Shown here: piece after piece, positions 18,140-26,977 of the stretch
How positions within the stretch are numbered: the stretch's first letter is position 1
Layout: each line of letters opens with the position of its first letter
Assembly: GCA_023248995.1 (NCBI GenBank)
Contig: JAHFDN010000006.1
Span: 17,311-81,310, forward strand
Reading direction: 5' to 3'
DNA length: 64,000 bases
Source: Candidatus Rokuibacteriota bacterium
GTDB taxonomy: Bacteria; Methylomirabilota; Methylomirabilia; Rokubacteriales; CSP1-6
Position numbers and translations under genes: made by a program
Notes under the pieces: generated by a model
Told to the model about the DNA's origin: nothing
The model's input: only the letters and a program-made list of their open reading frames with translations
Database searches by the model: none

Positions 18140-19189
18140 TCACCAGCGTCGGGTCTCGCCGTGCTTGAGAAGCCAGATCCGGTCCGGGTCGAGCCCGCGG
18201 CGGCGCGCCTCCGCCTCCACCCGCCTCGGCGGCTCCTCGATCGGCTCCTCGGCCAGGTCGAAGGTCCCCCAGTGGATGCCGACCATGTGCCTGCCGCCGA
18301 CGTCCAGGAGCACCTGGAGCGCTTCCTCCGGGCTCGTGTGGTGAGCCTCCATGATGGAGGCAGGCCGATAGGCGCCGATGGGGATCGCCGCCAGGTCGAA
18401 GGGGCCGAGGCGCCGGCCGATCTCCTTGAAGACGTCGTAGTAGCCCGAGTCGCCGGCGAAGTAGAGCCGCTTCGTTTGGCCGGCGACGGCCCACCCGCCC
18501 CAGAGCCGGCGGTTCCGATCCCGGAGGCCGCGACCGCTGAAGTGCTGGGCGGGGAGGAACGTCAGCGTGAGCCCGTCGAACGTCCGGCTCTGCCACCAGT
18601 CCAGCTCCTCCACCCGCGTGATTCCCCGCTCCCGGAACCAGGCCTGGAGTCCCAGGGGCACCAGGAAGAGGGGACGCTGAACCTCGGCCAAGCGCGTCAC
18701 CGTGGCCATGTCGAGGTGATCGTAGTGGTCGTGGGAGATGAGGACGAGGTGGATCGGCGGCAGGTCCTCGAACCTGAGCCCCGGAGGCGTCACGCGCGTG
18801 GGCCCGGCGAAGGAGACCGGGCTCGCCCGATCGGACCACTGGGGATCGGTGAGGAGGTTCACGCCGTCGAGCTGGACCAGGAGCGTCGAGTGGCCCACCC
18901 ACGTGACCGTCGCCTCGGCGCGGTTCTCACGGAGCGCCTTCCCCTCGTTGGCCACCCGCGGCAGGTCCGCCGATCTCGGATGGAAGGTCGTCACCCAGAG
19001 GCGGGACACGAAGAACTTGGTTCGGACCCACGCGCCCGGGCGCGTGTAGGCGGCATTCGTGTTCCGGAAGCCATGCTCGAGGTGGTGGGCGGGAGCCCCG
19101 GGCTTCGGGCCGCCGGGCTCGGCGCAACCCGCCGCCAGCGAGCCGACCAGGAGGACGACAGCGGGCTGGAGGAGGCGCGCGCCCCTCAC
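18140..19189 (-). CDS. Metallo-beta-lactamase-fold hydrolase, lipoprotein
   Basis: The 349-residue protein opens with a lipoprotein signal (LLVGSLAAGC). Residues about 100-330 form the UlaG/NAPE-PLD-like branch of metallo-beta-lactamase folds. WVGHSTLLVQLDG and ISHDHYDHLD supply the metal-binding histidines and aspartates, with later HWGTFDL. It would sit in the membrane facing the periplasm and hydrolyse a phosphodiester or lactone type bond; the substrate is unknown. The GTG at 19187-19189 overlaps the bioB stop codon and gives a proper signal peptide. The frame open further upstream would run into bioB. Confidence 0.85.
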   Translation of the reverse strand: MRGARLLQPAVVLLVGSLAAGCAEPGGPKPGAPAHHLEHGFRNTNAAYTRPGAWVRTKFFVSRLWVTTFHPRSADLPRVANEGKALRENRAEATVTWVGHSTLLVQLDGVNLLTDPQWSDRASPVSFAGPTRVTPPGLRFEDLPPIHLVLISHDHYDHLDMATVTRLAEVQRPLFLVPLGLQAWFRERGITRVEELDWWQSRTFDGLTLTFLPAQHFSGRGLRDRNRRLWGGWAVAGQTKRLYFAGDSGYYDVFKEIGRRLGPFDLAAIPIGAYRPASIMEAHHTSPEEALQVLLDVGGRHMVGIHWGTFDLAEEPIEEPPRRVEAEARRRGLDPDRIWLLKHGETRRW

Positions 19190-20262
19190 GCGCTCTGGCG
19201 CTTGGTGAGACTCCCGGCGCCGCCGCCCAGCCCGCCGGCCATCCACAGCTCGGCGGCACACTCCGACTCGGCCGCCTCGTGGCCCAGGATGGTGAAGCCC
19301 AGATCGCGGATCATGGCGAAGTCCGCCTCGGGGAGCTGGCCCTTGGTCGTCAGATAGTCGCCGACGAAGATGGAATTCGCCACGAGGAGGCCGAAGGGCT
19401 GCAGCCAGCGGAGCTGCACCTCACGGCCGCCGGCGATCCGGATCTCGGCCGCCGGGTTCAGCAGGCGGAAGAGGCAGAGGATCTTGAGGCACTCTCGCGG
19501 CCCGAGCGCGGGCCGATCGGCCAGCGGCGTGCCGGCGATCGGGACCAGGAAGTTGATCGGGATCGAATCCGCCCCGAGCGCCCTGAGCGCGAAGGCCAGC
19601 GCCACGACGTCCTCGTCGGTCTCGCCCATCCCGAAGAGTGCGCCGGAGCACGGCGAGAGCCCCGCTGCCTTGGCGTGGCGGATCGTCGCGACCCGGTCCT
19701 GGAAGGTGTGGGTGGAGCAGATCTCCTGGTAGAACCGCTCGCTCGTGTTCAGGTTGTGGTTGTAGGCGTGGACCCCCGCCTCCCGGAGGCGCTCGGCCTG
19801 CCCGTCCCTGAGGAGCCCGAGACAGGCGCACACCTCGAGGTCCGGGTGGGCCGCGCGGACCGCTCGGACGCCCTCCACGAGACGGTCGAGCTCGCGCTCG
19901 GTCGGGCCCCGCCCGCTCGCCACCATGCAGAAGCGCGCCGCCTTCGCCTTGACCGCCCGCTCCGCCGCGGCGAGGATCCCCGGGACCGGCAGGATCGGAT
20001 ACCTGGCAATGTCGGCCGTCGAGAGGGCGGACTGGGAACAGTAGTGGCAGTCCTCGGGGCAGAGCCCGCTCTTGACGTTCAGCAGGAAGTTCAGCTTGAC
20101 CGTGACGCCCCAGTGGGCCCGGCGGACGCGCGCGGAAGCCGCGAGGAGAGAAAGGAGCTCGTCGTCCGGCGCCGTCAGAACCGCCCGGGCCTCCTCGGGC
20201 GTGATCGATCGGCCGTCGAGCGCGGTCTCGGCCAGCCGGTCCCACTCGACGGTCCGGGTCAC
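19186..20262 (-). CDS. bioB: Biotin synthase
   Basis: The 358-residue radical SAM enzyme carries the cluster motif CPEDCHYCSQS (Cys68, Cys72, Cys75) after LNFLLNVKSG. BioB inserts sulfur into dethiobiotin to make biotin, using SAM and a sacrificial [2Fe-2S] cluster in the cytoplasm. The GTG start overlaps the panB TGA by two bases. It is about 15-40 residues longer than many BioB proteins because of a short tail. Other bio genes are not in the window. Pairing with panB links two vitamin pathways in one operon. Confidence 0.94.
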   Translation of the reverse strand: MTRTVEWDRLAETALDGRSITPEEARAVLTAPDDELLSLLAASARVRRAHWGVTVKLNFLLNVKSGLCPEDCHYCSQSALSTADIARYPILPVPGILAAAERAVKAKAARFCMVASGRGPTERELDRLVEGVRAVRAAHPDLEVCACLGLLRDGQAERLREAGVHAYNHNLNTSERFYQEICSTHTFQDRVATIRHAKAAGLSPCSGALFGMGETDEDVVALAFALRALGADSIPINFLVPIAGTPLADRPALGPRECLKILCLFRLLNPAAEIRIAGGREVQLRWLQPFGLLVANSIFVGDYLTTKGQLPEADFAMIRDLGFTILGHEAAESECAAELWMAGGLGGGAGSLTKRQSA

Positions 20263-21128
20263 AGGTCGTCCTCGCGCGGCGCGCGGATCGTCGAGAGCCG
20301 GTCCTTGAGGGAACGGATGACGGCGTCGTCCATGGACACGGCGCGCTCGGGGATGGAGAAGCGTCGCGTGCGCACCTCATCGGCGAATTTCCTCGCCGCG
20401 TTCCGGATCGTCTCGCCGAGATCGGCGTAGCGCTTGGCGTGCTTGGGCGTGAAGTCGGGGATCCACCCGAGCAGGTCGTGGATCACCTGGACCTGGCCGT
20501 CGCAGTCGGGCCCGGCGCCGATCCCGATGGTCGGGATTCCCAGGCTTTCCGTGATGAGGCGGGCGAGCTCCGCCGGGATGCATTCGAGCACCAGCGCGAA
20601 GGCCCCGGCCGTCTCCACGGCCACCGCGTCCCTGAGGATTTCCTCCGCCGCCGCGAGCGATCTGCCCTGCACCCTGTAGCCTCCCAGGTTGAGCACCTGC
20701 TGCGGCGTGAGCCCCACATGCCCCATCACGGGAATCCCCGCCGCCACGAGCCGGCGGACCGTCTCGGCGACGGACCGTCCCCCCTCGAGCTTCACGGCCT
20801 GCGCTCCCGCCTCCTGGATGAAGCGGGCCGCGTTGTCCATGGCCCGCTCGAGGCTCACCGTGTAGCTCATGAACGGCATGTCGGCGACGACGAGGGCCCG
20901 TCGGCTTCCCCGCATGACCGCCTTGACGTGATGGAGCATGTCGTCCATGGTGACGGCCGTGGTGTCCGTGTACCCGAGGACCACCATGCCCAGCGAATCG
21001 CCGACAAGGATCAGCGGGACCTCGGCCTCCTCGACGAGCCGGGCCGTCACCGCGTCGTAGGCCGTGAGCATGGGGATCGGGATCCCCTGCTCTTTCATCT
21101 TCCTGATCTCCGGGATCGTGACGCGCAT
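20259..21128 (-). CDS. panB: 3-methyl-2-oxobutanoate hydroxymethyltransferase
   Basis: The 289-residue protein has the PanB start MRVTIPEIRKMKEQG and the motifs LVGDSLGMVVLGY, VVADMPFMSY and VKLEGG, which bind Mg2+ and ketopantoate. It transfers a hydroxymethyl group from methylene-tetrahydrofolate to alpha-ketoisovalerate, the first committed step to pantothenate and CoA. The ATG at 21126-21128 matches the family N-terminus. It lies 48 bases after the Fis-like gene and overlaps bioB at its end, so fis-like, panB, bioB and the hydrolase form one likely operon. Confidence 0.94.
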   Translation of the reverse strand: MRVTIPEIRKMKEQGIPIPMLTAYDAVTARLVEEAEVPLILVGDSLGMVVLGYTDTTAVTMDDMLHHVKAVMRGSRRALVVADMPFMSYTVSLERAMDNAARFIQEAGAQAVKLEGGRSVAETVRRLVAAGIPVMGHVGLTPQQVLNLGGYRVQGRSLAAAEEILRDAVAVETAGAFALVLECIPAELARLITESLGIPTIGIGAGPDCDGQVQVIHDLLGWIPDFTPKHAKRYADLGETIRNAARKFADEVRTRRFSIPERAVSMDDAVIRSLKDRLSTIRAPREDDL

Positions 21129-21176
21129 GGTTCTTCTCGTACCATCCGCGCCGCGCGCTGTCAAGTCAGGAAGGTG

Positions 21177-21470
21177 TCAGCGCGGGGAGGGCGAACGGGC
21201 AGGGGTGCGTCCTTCCGGGGCGGGCGCGGCGAGGCCGAGGGTGCGGAGACGTTTCCTGAGCGTGTTCCGGTTCAGGCCGAGGAGGCGGGCGGCCCTGAGC
21301 TGGTTGCCCCCCGACAGGAGCAGGACGTGGCGCAGGAGCGGCCGCTCGACCCGCGCCAGGACGGCGCGGTAGACGGAGCCCGCCTTCTGCGTGACCACCT
21401 CGCTCACGACCGACGGCAGGGCGGCGTCCACCAGCTTCTCGAACCCGTCCACCCCCCGTCCGTCGTCCAT
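21177..21470 (-). CDS. Fis-like small DNA-binding protein (HTH_8)
   Basis: This 97-residue protein is almost exactly the size of E. coli Fis. Its C-terminus has the helix-turn-helix QLRAARLLGLNRNTLRKRL, as in Fis and at the end of NtrC-type activators. There is no AAA+ or receiver domain. The ATG at 21468-21470 is preceded by AGGA at a suitable distance. A very good sigma-54 promoter lies about 30 bases upstream, so it is probably nitrogen- or bEBP-controlled. It likely bends DNA near its targets. It heads the panB-bioB operon. Confidence 0.8.
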   Translation of the reverse strand: MDDGRGVDGFEKLVDAALPSVVSEVVTQKAGSVYRAVLARVERPLLRHVLLLSGGNQLRAARLLGLNRNTLRKRLRTLGLAAPAPEGRTPARSPSPR

Positions 21471-21840
21471 TCGCTGTCCTAGCACTCTTTCTTCGACCGG
21501 CAGCAAGCCGCGTGCCGACGAAGCCACGACGGCCAGGCCCTGAATTTTCAAGAGGTTGGCTGTCTCTGGTCCTGGCCAGAGCCGACCGGGATGCCTTGCT
21601 CGTAGGCAGATTGTCAGGTCTGCCCACGATTCGCGCAGTTCACGGGGCGAAGCGGCGATTTGGGGGCGGGCTAGTGGACTTCCAACGAACTCGAGCTAAG
21701 ACTCATGCCGGACTCGATGTGCCGGGCCAAATAACGAGCCAGACGAGGCCCGAGGGAGGAGCCGACCGGAGCGTACGCGGTTGTACGTGAGGATCGGCGA
21801 CAACCGAGAACGAAGTATGGCGAAGTTAGTTGGAACGGCA
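21471..21840. other. 370-base gene-free stretch between the porin and Fis-like genes
   Basis: No ORF with family-like sequence was found here on either strand. The part nearest the Fis-like gene holds the sigma-54 promoter at 21502-21517. The rest should carry the 3' end of the porin message and any enhancer for that promoter. I see no U-tract terminator. Confidence 0.6.
21502..21517 (-). promoter_or_regulatory. Sigma-54 (-24/-12) promoter of the Fis-like gene
   Basis: The minus strand reads CGGCACGCGGCTTGCT. It has GG and GC with exactly ten bases between them, and matches the TGGCACG-N4-TTGCW consensus at every position but the first. The predicted start is about 21 bases before the ATG at 21470. 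Confidence 0.75.
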
Positions 21841-23034
21841 CTAGAAGAACGAGTAGTAGAGGCTCAGGGAGATGGTGTCCAGGGACGTGGACGTGGGGCT
21901 GCCGATGTCGCGCATGCCGCGGAACTTGAAGACCTTCTCGTCAGCGTCGTCGTGACGGAACTCGGCACGACCGACCAGGCCCTTCCAGATCTTGTACTGG
22001 ACCGTGGCCGTCGTGGACCAGAGGTCGACCTTGGAGCCGAAGCCGGTGCGGGCCCCGTCGGCATCCTTGAAATACTCCTGGCGCAGCGAGGTTCGGAGCT
22101 TCTCCGTCCAGTCATAGGCTGCGTATGCCGCCCAGCCCCACCAGGTCGCGTTCTTGCTCTGGCGAGTGTCCAGCGCTTCGAGGGACGCTTCTTTCGTCTC
22201 GTGGCCGTAATCGACGTTGAGCCCCAGCGTCGTGTTCTTGAAGCCGGTATAGTTGAGCACCCAGTCGAGCACGTAGCGGGTCTTGGTGTTGTTGTCGTTC
22301 TGCTCGGGACCCGAGATCCAGTTCAGGTTGGCGGTAAAATCCTTGACGGGCGTAAAGGCAAACTGGCCGGTGGCCGAAGGCCGGTCATTGTTGTCCCTTG
22401 AATTGTCCCAGCCGAGCACGACCCCCGCCGTGACGCTGAACCAGTCCGTGAGCGTGTACGACACGAGCCCGCCCGTGTGGGTGAACGGAATAGCCAGGCT
22501 GAACAGGTAACCTCTGGAGAAATTCAGATTGTTGGGAGACTCGATCACCTCGTAGCCGAGGAGGGTGACGAACTTGCCGCCCTTGAGCGTCAGGCCGCTC
22601 CCGAGGGGAACCGTTGCCGACAGGTAGGCTTCCTGAAAGTCGAACCACTTGGTATTGCGGAACGGGAAGACCTGCTCCTCGTCCCGGAAAATCCCCAGCG
22701 AATGGTTCTTCTGGGAGTCGAGGCCCGCCGTCGCCACCAGGCCGAAGCCGAAGGGGTACTTCTCCGAAGGGTCCTTCTTGATGCTGAACTCGGCGATGTT
22801 GAAGGTGTACCCCTCGTTGAAGTCGTAGAGGCGGAACTCGTTGACGGCACGCCTGCCCGCCCCGGTCAGGTTACCGGTATAGCTGTTCTCGATATAGGAG
22901 AAGAGGGTGACCTCCTCCCAGAGCGTCTTCGGCTTCTCCGCCTCTTTCGGCTTTTCCTGGGCAGAGACTCCCGAGAACGACCAGGCGACGAACGAGGCGA
23001 GGACCAGCGTGACAGGCACGAGCTTTCGGATCAA
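21841..23034 (-). CDS. Outer-membrane beta-barrel porin (BBP2/OmpL-like)
   Basis: The 397-residue protein has a signal peptide (LVLASFVAWSFSGVSAQ), a charged linker, and then alternating strands rich in Tyr, Trp and Gly to the end. It finishes with aromatic residues (LYYSFF), as beta barrels do. SYIENSYTGNL and GVVLGWDNSRDNNDR fit the putative beta-barrel porin-2 family. It should form a pore in the outer membrane. Its position after amt-glnK suggests uptake of nitrogen compounds. A separate promoter appears to lie in the 108-base gap upstream. Confidence 0.82.
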   Translation of the reverse strand: MIRKLVPVTLVLASFVAWSFSGVSAQEKPKEAEKPKTLWEEVTLFSYIENSYTGNLTGAGRRAVNEFRLYDFNEGYTFNIAEFSIKKDPSEKYPFGFGLVATAGLDSQKNHSLGIFRDEEQVFPFRNTKWFDFQEAYLSATVPLGSGLTLKGGKFVTLLGYEVIESPNNLNFSRGYLFSLAIPFTHTGGLVSYTLTDWFSVTAGVVLGWDNSRDNNDRPSATGQFAFTPVKDFTANLNWISGPEQNDNNTKTRYVLDWVLNYTGFKNTTLGLNVDYGHETKEASLEALDTRQSKNATWWGWAAYAAYDWTEKLRTSLRQEYFKDADGARTGFGSKVDLWSTTATVQYKIWKGLVGRAEFRHDDADEKVFKFRGMRDIGSPTSTSLDTISLSLYYSFF

Positions 23035-23105
23035 GGCGTTCCCTCCCTGGGTGCTGACGATCTAGGCACATCCCTGACCCGGCAGTCAGGCCCCCCGATG
23101 CCCCG

Positions 23106-23135
23106 TTTGTAGTCCCAGGCCCGGTGCCGAGTCAA
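23106..23135 (-). promoter_or_regulatory. Possible sigma-70 promoter for the porin gene
   Basis: On the minus strand TTGACT (23130-23135) and TACAAA (23106-23111) are 18 bases apart, between the PII stop and the porin start. The match is moderate. Confidence 0.4.
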
Positions 23136-23142
23136 GGGGTTT

Positions 23143-23490
<348 letters not shown>

Positions 23491-25167
23491 TCAGCGACCC
23501 CCTTCGGGGGCGACCACTCTGGCGGGAACCGCCTGGGCCCTCGCGGAGCCCAGCGCGCCCATTCCATGCACAAGCGTGGGCGGGCCTTGGATCTCCGGGT
23601 ACCCGTGAGCGCCCATCTCGGGGACGTCCAGGCCCTCCAGTTCCACGTCGCGCGGCACGCGCATCCCGATGGTGGCATCCAGGAGCTTGAAGAAGAGCCA
23701 GGAGGCGCCGAAGATGAAGCCGAAGTTGACCACCGGACCGATGATCTGGGCCACGAGCTGGGAAGGATCGCCGTACAGAAGACCCTTCACCGTGCTGGGA
23801 ACCCCGTTGAACCCGTCCCCGTACGTGCCGTCGGCGAAGAGGCCGAGGCTGATCACCCCCCAGGCGCCGCAGGTGCCGTGGACCGAGATGGCGCCCACCG
23901 GGTCGTCCACCTTCATCGTCCGCTCGAAGAAGAACACGCTCCAGCACAGGATCACGCCCGCGATCGCGCCGATCACGAACGCCCAGAAGCTGGAGACGAA
24001 GGCGCAGGGCGCCGTGATGGCCACGAGGCCGGCCAGGAAGCCGTTGGCCGCCATGCTGGGGTCCGGCTTGCCGTAGACGACCCACATGTAGAGGGCGGCC
24101 AAGATCGCCCCGGCCGCCGAGGCCAGCATCGTGTTCACCGCGATGACCGCGATGCGGAGATCGCCACCGGCGAGGGTGCTGCCCGGGTTGAAGCCGAACC
24201 ATCCGAACGCGAGGATAAAGCACCCCAGAATGGCCATGGGGATGTTGTGCCCGGGGATCGGGTTCGGCGTGCCGTCCTTGGTGTACTTGCCGATCCGCGG
24301 CCCGAGGACCATCGCCCCCGCGAGGCCCGTCACCCCGCCGACCATGTGAACGACGGAGGAGCCGGCGAAGTCCACGTAGCCGTGGCCGAGGCCGAAGTTC
24401 TTGCCGAGCGTGGAGAGCCACCCGCCGCCCCAGACCCAGTTGGCGAAGAGCGGATAGGTGATCATCGAAATGAAGAAGCCATAGATGAAGAAGGCGCTGA
24501 ACTTCCAGCGCTCGGCCATCGCGCCGGTCGGGATCGTGGCCGCTGTGTCCATGAAGACCATCTGGAAGAGGAAGAGCGCGAACACCGCCACGTCGTAGCT
24601 CGAGCCCGCCAGGAAGAAGCCCTTCGTGCCCCAGAGGCCGAACTCCTTGCCGAACAGCGTGATCGTGAATTCGCTGTCGAGGACGCCCGTGCCGCCCAGC
24701 GTGCCCAGCGCGCCCACGCCGCCCATCTGAAGGGCGAACCCCATGATCCAGTAGCCGGTCATCCCGATCGCGTAGATCATGAAGTTCATCATCATCGTGT
24801 GGGCGACGTTCTTCGCCCGGGTGAACCCGGTCTCGGCGAGCGCAAACCCCGCCTGCATGAACATGACGAGGAAGCCGGTGATAAGGGTCCACATGATGTT
24901 GATCGCAACCCTGTTGTGGCCGACGGCGTCCGCCACCTCCACGAGGGTCGGCTTTCCGGCTTCCTTGGCGGGGACGTCGGCGATCGTGCCCGTGGCGGTC
25001 CCGCCAGGATCGGGCTTCGGCGGGGGCGCCGGCGCGGCCGCCTGGGCCGCCGCGTCCGCCGGTTTCTCCGCCGGCTTGTCCTGCGACAGCGCCTTGCCCG
25101 CCAGGGCGACGATCAGGGCAAGGCCACACACCCCGAGCCTCCAGCTCCATCGGCTGCCGATCCGCAT
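23491..25167 (-). CDS. amt: Ammonium transporter Amt (first copy)
   Basis: This large Amt has 558 residues. A signal-like N-terminus and a proline/alanine-rich stretch (residues about 30-70) come before the 11-span channel. The pore histidines are in SSVVHMVGG and ISVHGTCGAWG, and WTLITGFLVMFMQAGFALAE is the first span. It conducts NH4+/NH3 across the inner membrane. A C-terminal extension of about 50 residues follows the last span. It is transcribed with glnK from a sigma-54 promoter at 25213-25228. Confidence 0.95.
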   Translation of the reverse strand: MRIGSRWSWRLGVCGLALIVALAGKALSQDKPAEKPADAAAQAAAPAPPPKPDPGGTATGTIADVPAKEAGKPTLVEVADAVGHNRVAINIMWTLITGFLVMFMQAGFALAETGFTRAKNVAHTMMMNFMIYAIGMTGYWIMGFALQMGGVGALGTLGGTGVLDSEFTITLFGKEFGLWGTKGFFLAGSSYDVAVFALFLFQMVFMDTAATIPTGAMAERWKFSAFFIYGFFISMITYPLFANWVWGGGWLSTLGKNFGLGHGYVDFAGSSVVHMVGGVTGLAGAMVLGPRIGKYTKDGTPNPIPGHNIPMAILGCFILAFGWFGFNPGSTLAGGDLRIAVIAVNTMLASAAGAILAALYMWVVYGKPDPSMAANGFLAGLVAITAPCAFVSSFWAFVIGAIAGVILCWSVFFFERTMKVDDPVGAISVHGTCGAWGVISLGLFADGTYGDGFNGVPSTVKGLLYGDPSQLVAQIIGPVVNFGFIFGASWLFFKLLDATIGMRVPRDVELEGLDVPEMGAHGYPEIQGPPTLVHGMGALGSARAQAVPARVVAPEGGR

Positions 25168-25212
25168 GCTCGACTCCTTTCGCGAGAGATGAATGACTTC
25201 GAGTCCCGTCGG

Positions 25213-25228
25213 TGCGATTACCGTGCCA
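25213..25228 (-). promoter_or_regulatory. Sigma-54 (-24/-12) promoter of amt-glnK
   Basis: The minus strand reads TGGCACGGTAATCGCA. The -24 half is perfect, the GG-to-GC spacing is ten bases, and only one T of the -12 box differs. The predicted leader is about 35 bases before the ATG at 25167. Confidence 0.75.
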
Positions 25229-25375
25229 GGGCGCTGAGGACCGCGCGCAACTGCTAACTGATTGAAATGACGGGAACCGGCGTGGAGTGCCGCGATGGGA
25301 GGCAGGCCTGGCCCCTGCTCACGGAACGATCAAGCGCGGACGATTGCTTAAACCGGAGTCAGCGGACAGGCCCGT

Positions 25376-25427
25376 CCCCCTCACCCTGCCCTCTCCCCCG
25401 CCGGGGGAGAGGATAAAGGTGAGGGGG
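25376..25427. repeat. Nested palindromic REP-like element after glnA
   Basis: Outer arms CCCCCTCACC (25376-25385) and GGTGAGGGGG (25418-25427) enclose inner arms CTCTCCCCC (25391-25399) and GGGGGAGAG (25403-25411) with a three-base loop. It lies just after the glnA stop codon and could end transcription or protect the message. A related element lies at 28907-29001. Confidence 0.7.
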
Positions 25428-25434
25428 AAGGGTT

Positions 25435-26859
25435 CTAGATGTCGAAGTACAGCGCAAACTCCCAGGGATGCGGCCGGAGGCGGATCTGGTCGTCCTCGTT
25501 CTTCCGCTTGTACTCGATCCAGGTCTCGATCAGATCCGGGGTGAAGACGTCGCCCTTCAGGAGGAACTCGTGGTCCTTCTCGAGCGCGTCCAGCACCTCG
25601 CCGAGGGAGCCCGGGAGCTGCTTGACCCTCTTCGCCTCGGCGGGCGGCAGCTCGTACAGATCCTTGTCGATGGGTTGGCCGGGATCGATCTTGTTGGCGA
25701 CTCCGTCGAGGCCCGCCATGAGGCAGGCGGCGAAGGAGAGGTAGGGGTTGCAGGAGGGATCCGGCGTCCTGAACTCGATGCGCTTGGACTTCTCCGACCG
25801 GGAGTACATCGGGATCCGGACACAGGCCGAGCGGTTCCGCTGGCTGTACACGAGGTTGATGGGAGCCTCGTAGCCCGGCACCAGCCGGCGGTAAGAGTTG
25901 GTCGTCGGGGCGATGATCGCGCACAGGGCGGCGGCGTGCTTCAGAATGCCGCCGATGTAATACAGGCAGAACTTCGAGATGTCGGCGTAGCTGCCGCGCT
26001 CGTACATCAGGTTCTTGCCGCTCTTCCAGAGCGACTGGTGGGTGTGCATGCCCGAGCCGTTGTCCTGGAAGATCGGCTTGGGCATGAAGGTGGCCGTCTT
26101 ACCGTGCTTCTTGGCGGTGTTCTTGGCGCAGTACTTGTACCACATGACGCTGTCGGCCATCTTGGTCAGCGTGTTGAAGCGCATGTCCACCTCGGTCTGC
26201 CCGGCGGTGGCCACCTCGTGGTGGTGCACCTCGATCTTGACGCCGACGGACTCCAGCGCCAGCACCATGTCGGAGCGGATGTCCTGGAACTTGTCCATGG
26301 GCGGCACCGGGAAATAGCCCTGCTTGTAGCGAGGCTTGTAGCCCAGGTTGGGGCGGTCGGGGGTCCCCGGCTTGCCGGAGTTCCAGAACCCCGCCTCGGA
26401 GTCGATATAGTAGTAGCCGCAGTTGTACGTCTGGTCGAAGCGGATCTCGTCGAAGAAGAAGAACTCCAGCTCGGGGCCGATGTACACCGTGTCCGCCACG
26501 CCCGACTTCTTCACGTAGGCCTCGGCCTTCTGAGCGATATAGCGCGGGTCGCGACTGTAGGACTTCCCCGTGACCGGATCCTTGACGTTCGTGATGAGAA
26601 CGAGGGTCGGCACCGCGGTGAACGGGTCCATCGCCGCCGTGGACGGGTCGGGAATCAGGAGCATGTCGGATTCGTCGATGGTCTGGAAGCCGCGGATGGA
26701 CGAGCCGTCGAAGCCGATCCCTTCCTCGAAGAGCTCCTCGGTGAGCTCTCCCACCGGGATCGAGAAGTGCTGCCACAGACCGGGGACGTCTATGAAGCGG
26801 AGGTCCACGATCTTGGCGCCCTTCTCCTTGGCCAGCTTGAAGACATCCTTCGGGGTCAT
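25435..26859 (-). CDS. glnA: Glutamine synthetase, type I
   Basis: The 474-residue enzyme has the GS-I beta-grasp start ([21 protein letters not shown]), [10 protein letters not shown], the metal-site block VEVHHHEV-like [12 protein letters not shown], and [12 protein letters not shown]. The adenylylation tyrosine lies in KDLYELPP (Tyr402), so control by GlnE is possible. It makes glutamine from glutamate, ammonia and ATP. It sits between two amt genes and is probably part of the nitrogen regulon. The 118-base leader has a strong hairpin and a sigma-70-like promoter, but no convincing -24/-12 box. Confidence 0.97.
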   Translation of the reverse strand: MTPKDVFKLAKEKGAKIVDLRFIDVPGLWQHFSIPVGELTEELFEEGIGFDGSSIRGFQTIDESDMLLIPDPSTAAMDPFTAVPTLVLITNVKDPVTGKSYSRDPRYIAQKAEAYVKKSGVADTVYIGPELEFFFFDEIRFDQTYNCGYYYIDSEAGFWNSGKPGTPDRPNLGYKPRYKQGYFPVPPMDKFQDIRSDMVLALESVGVKIEVHHHEVATAGQTEVDMRFNTLTKMADSVMWYKYCAKNTAKKHGKTATFMPKPIFQDNGSGMHTHQSLWKSGKNLMYERGSYADISKFCLYYIGGILKHAAALCAIIAPTTNSYRRLVPGYEAPINLVYSQRNRSACVRIPMYSRSEKSKRIEFRTPDPSCNPYLSFAACLMAGLDGVANKIDPGQPIDKDLYELPPAEAKRVKQLPGSLGEVLDALEKDHEFLLKGDVFTPDLIETWIEYKRKNEDDQIRLRPHPWEFALYFDI

Positions 26860-26882
26860 GCGTCGCCTCCTCTCGGGCGCGT

Positions 26883-26904
26883 GGCCCCGGCTCTCGCCGG
26901 GGCC
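26883..26904. other. Perfect 9-bp hairpin in the glnA leader
   Basis: GGCCCCGGC (26883-26891) and GCCGGGGCC (26896-26904) surround a four-base loop, 24 bases before the glnA ATG. There is no U-tract in the sense of glnA. It could be a weak terminator of the upstream amt message or a stability element. Confidence 0.5.
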
Positions 26905-26942
26905 CGAATGAGATTATTTCCGGCCGACTTCAGGACTCACTG

Positions 26943-26971
26943 AAGATACTGAGATCGCCCCGCAAAATCAA
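26943..26971 (-). promoter_or_regulatory. Possible sigma-70 promoter for glnA
   Basis: On the minus strand TTGATT (26966-26971) and TATCTT (26943-26948) are 17 bases apart, giving a leader of about 75 bases that includes the hairpin. Confidence 0.4.
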
Positions 26972-26977
26972 GCCTCC

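Noticed and set aside
26962..26974. -24/-12-like sequence before glnA
   Set aside because: GG and GC are nine bases apart, one short of the strict sigma-54 spacing; a sigma-70-like promoter in the same place fits better.
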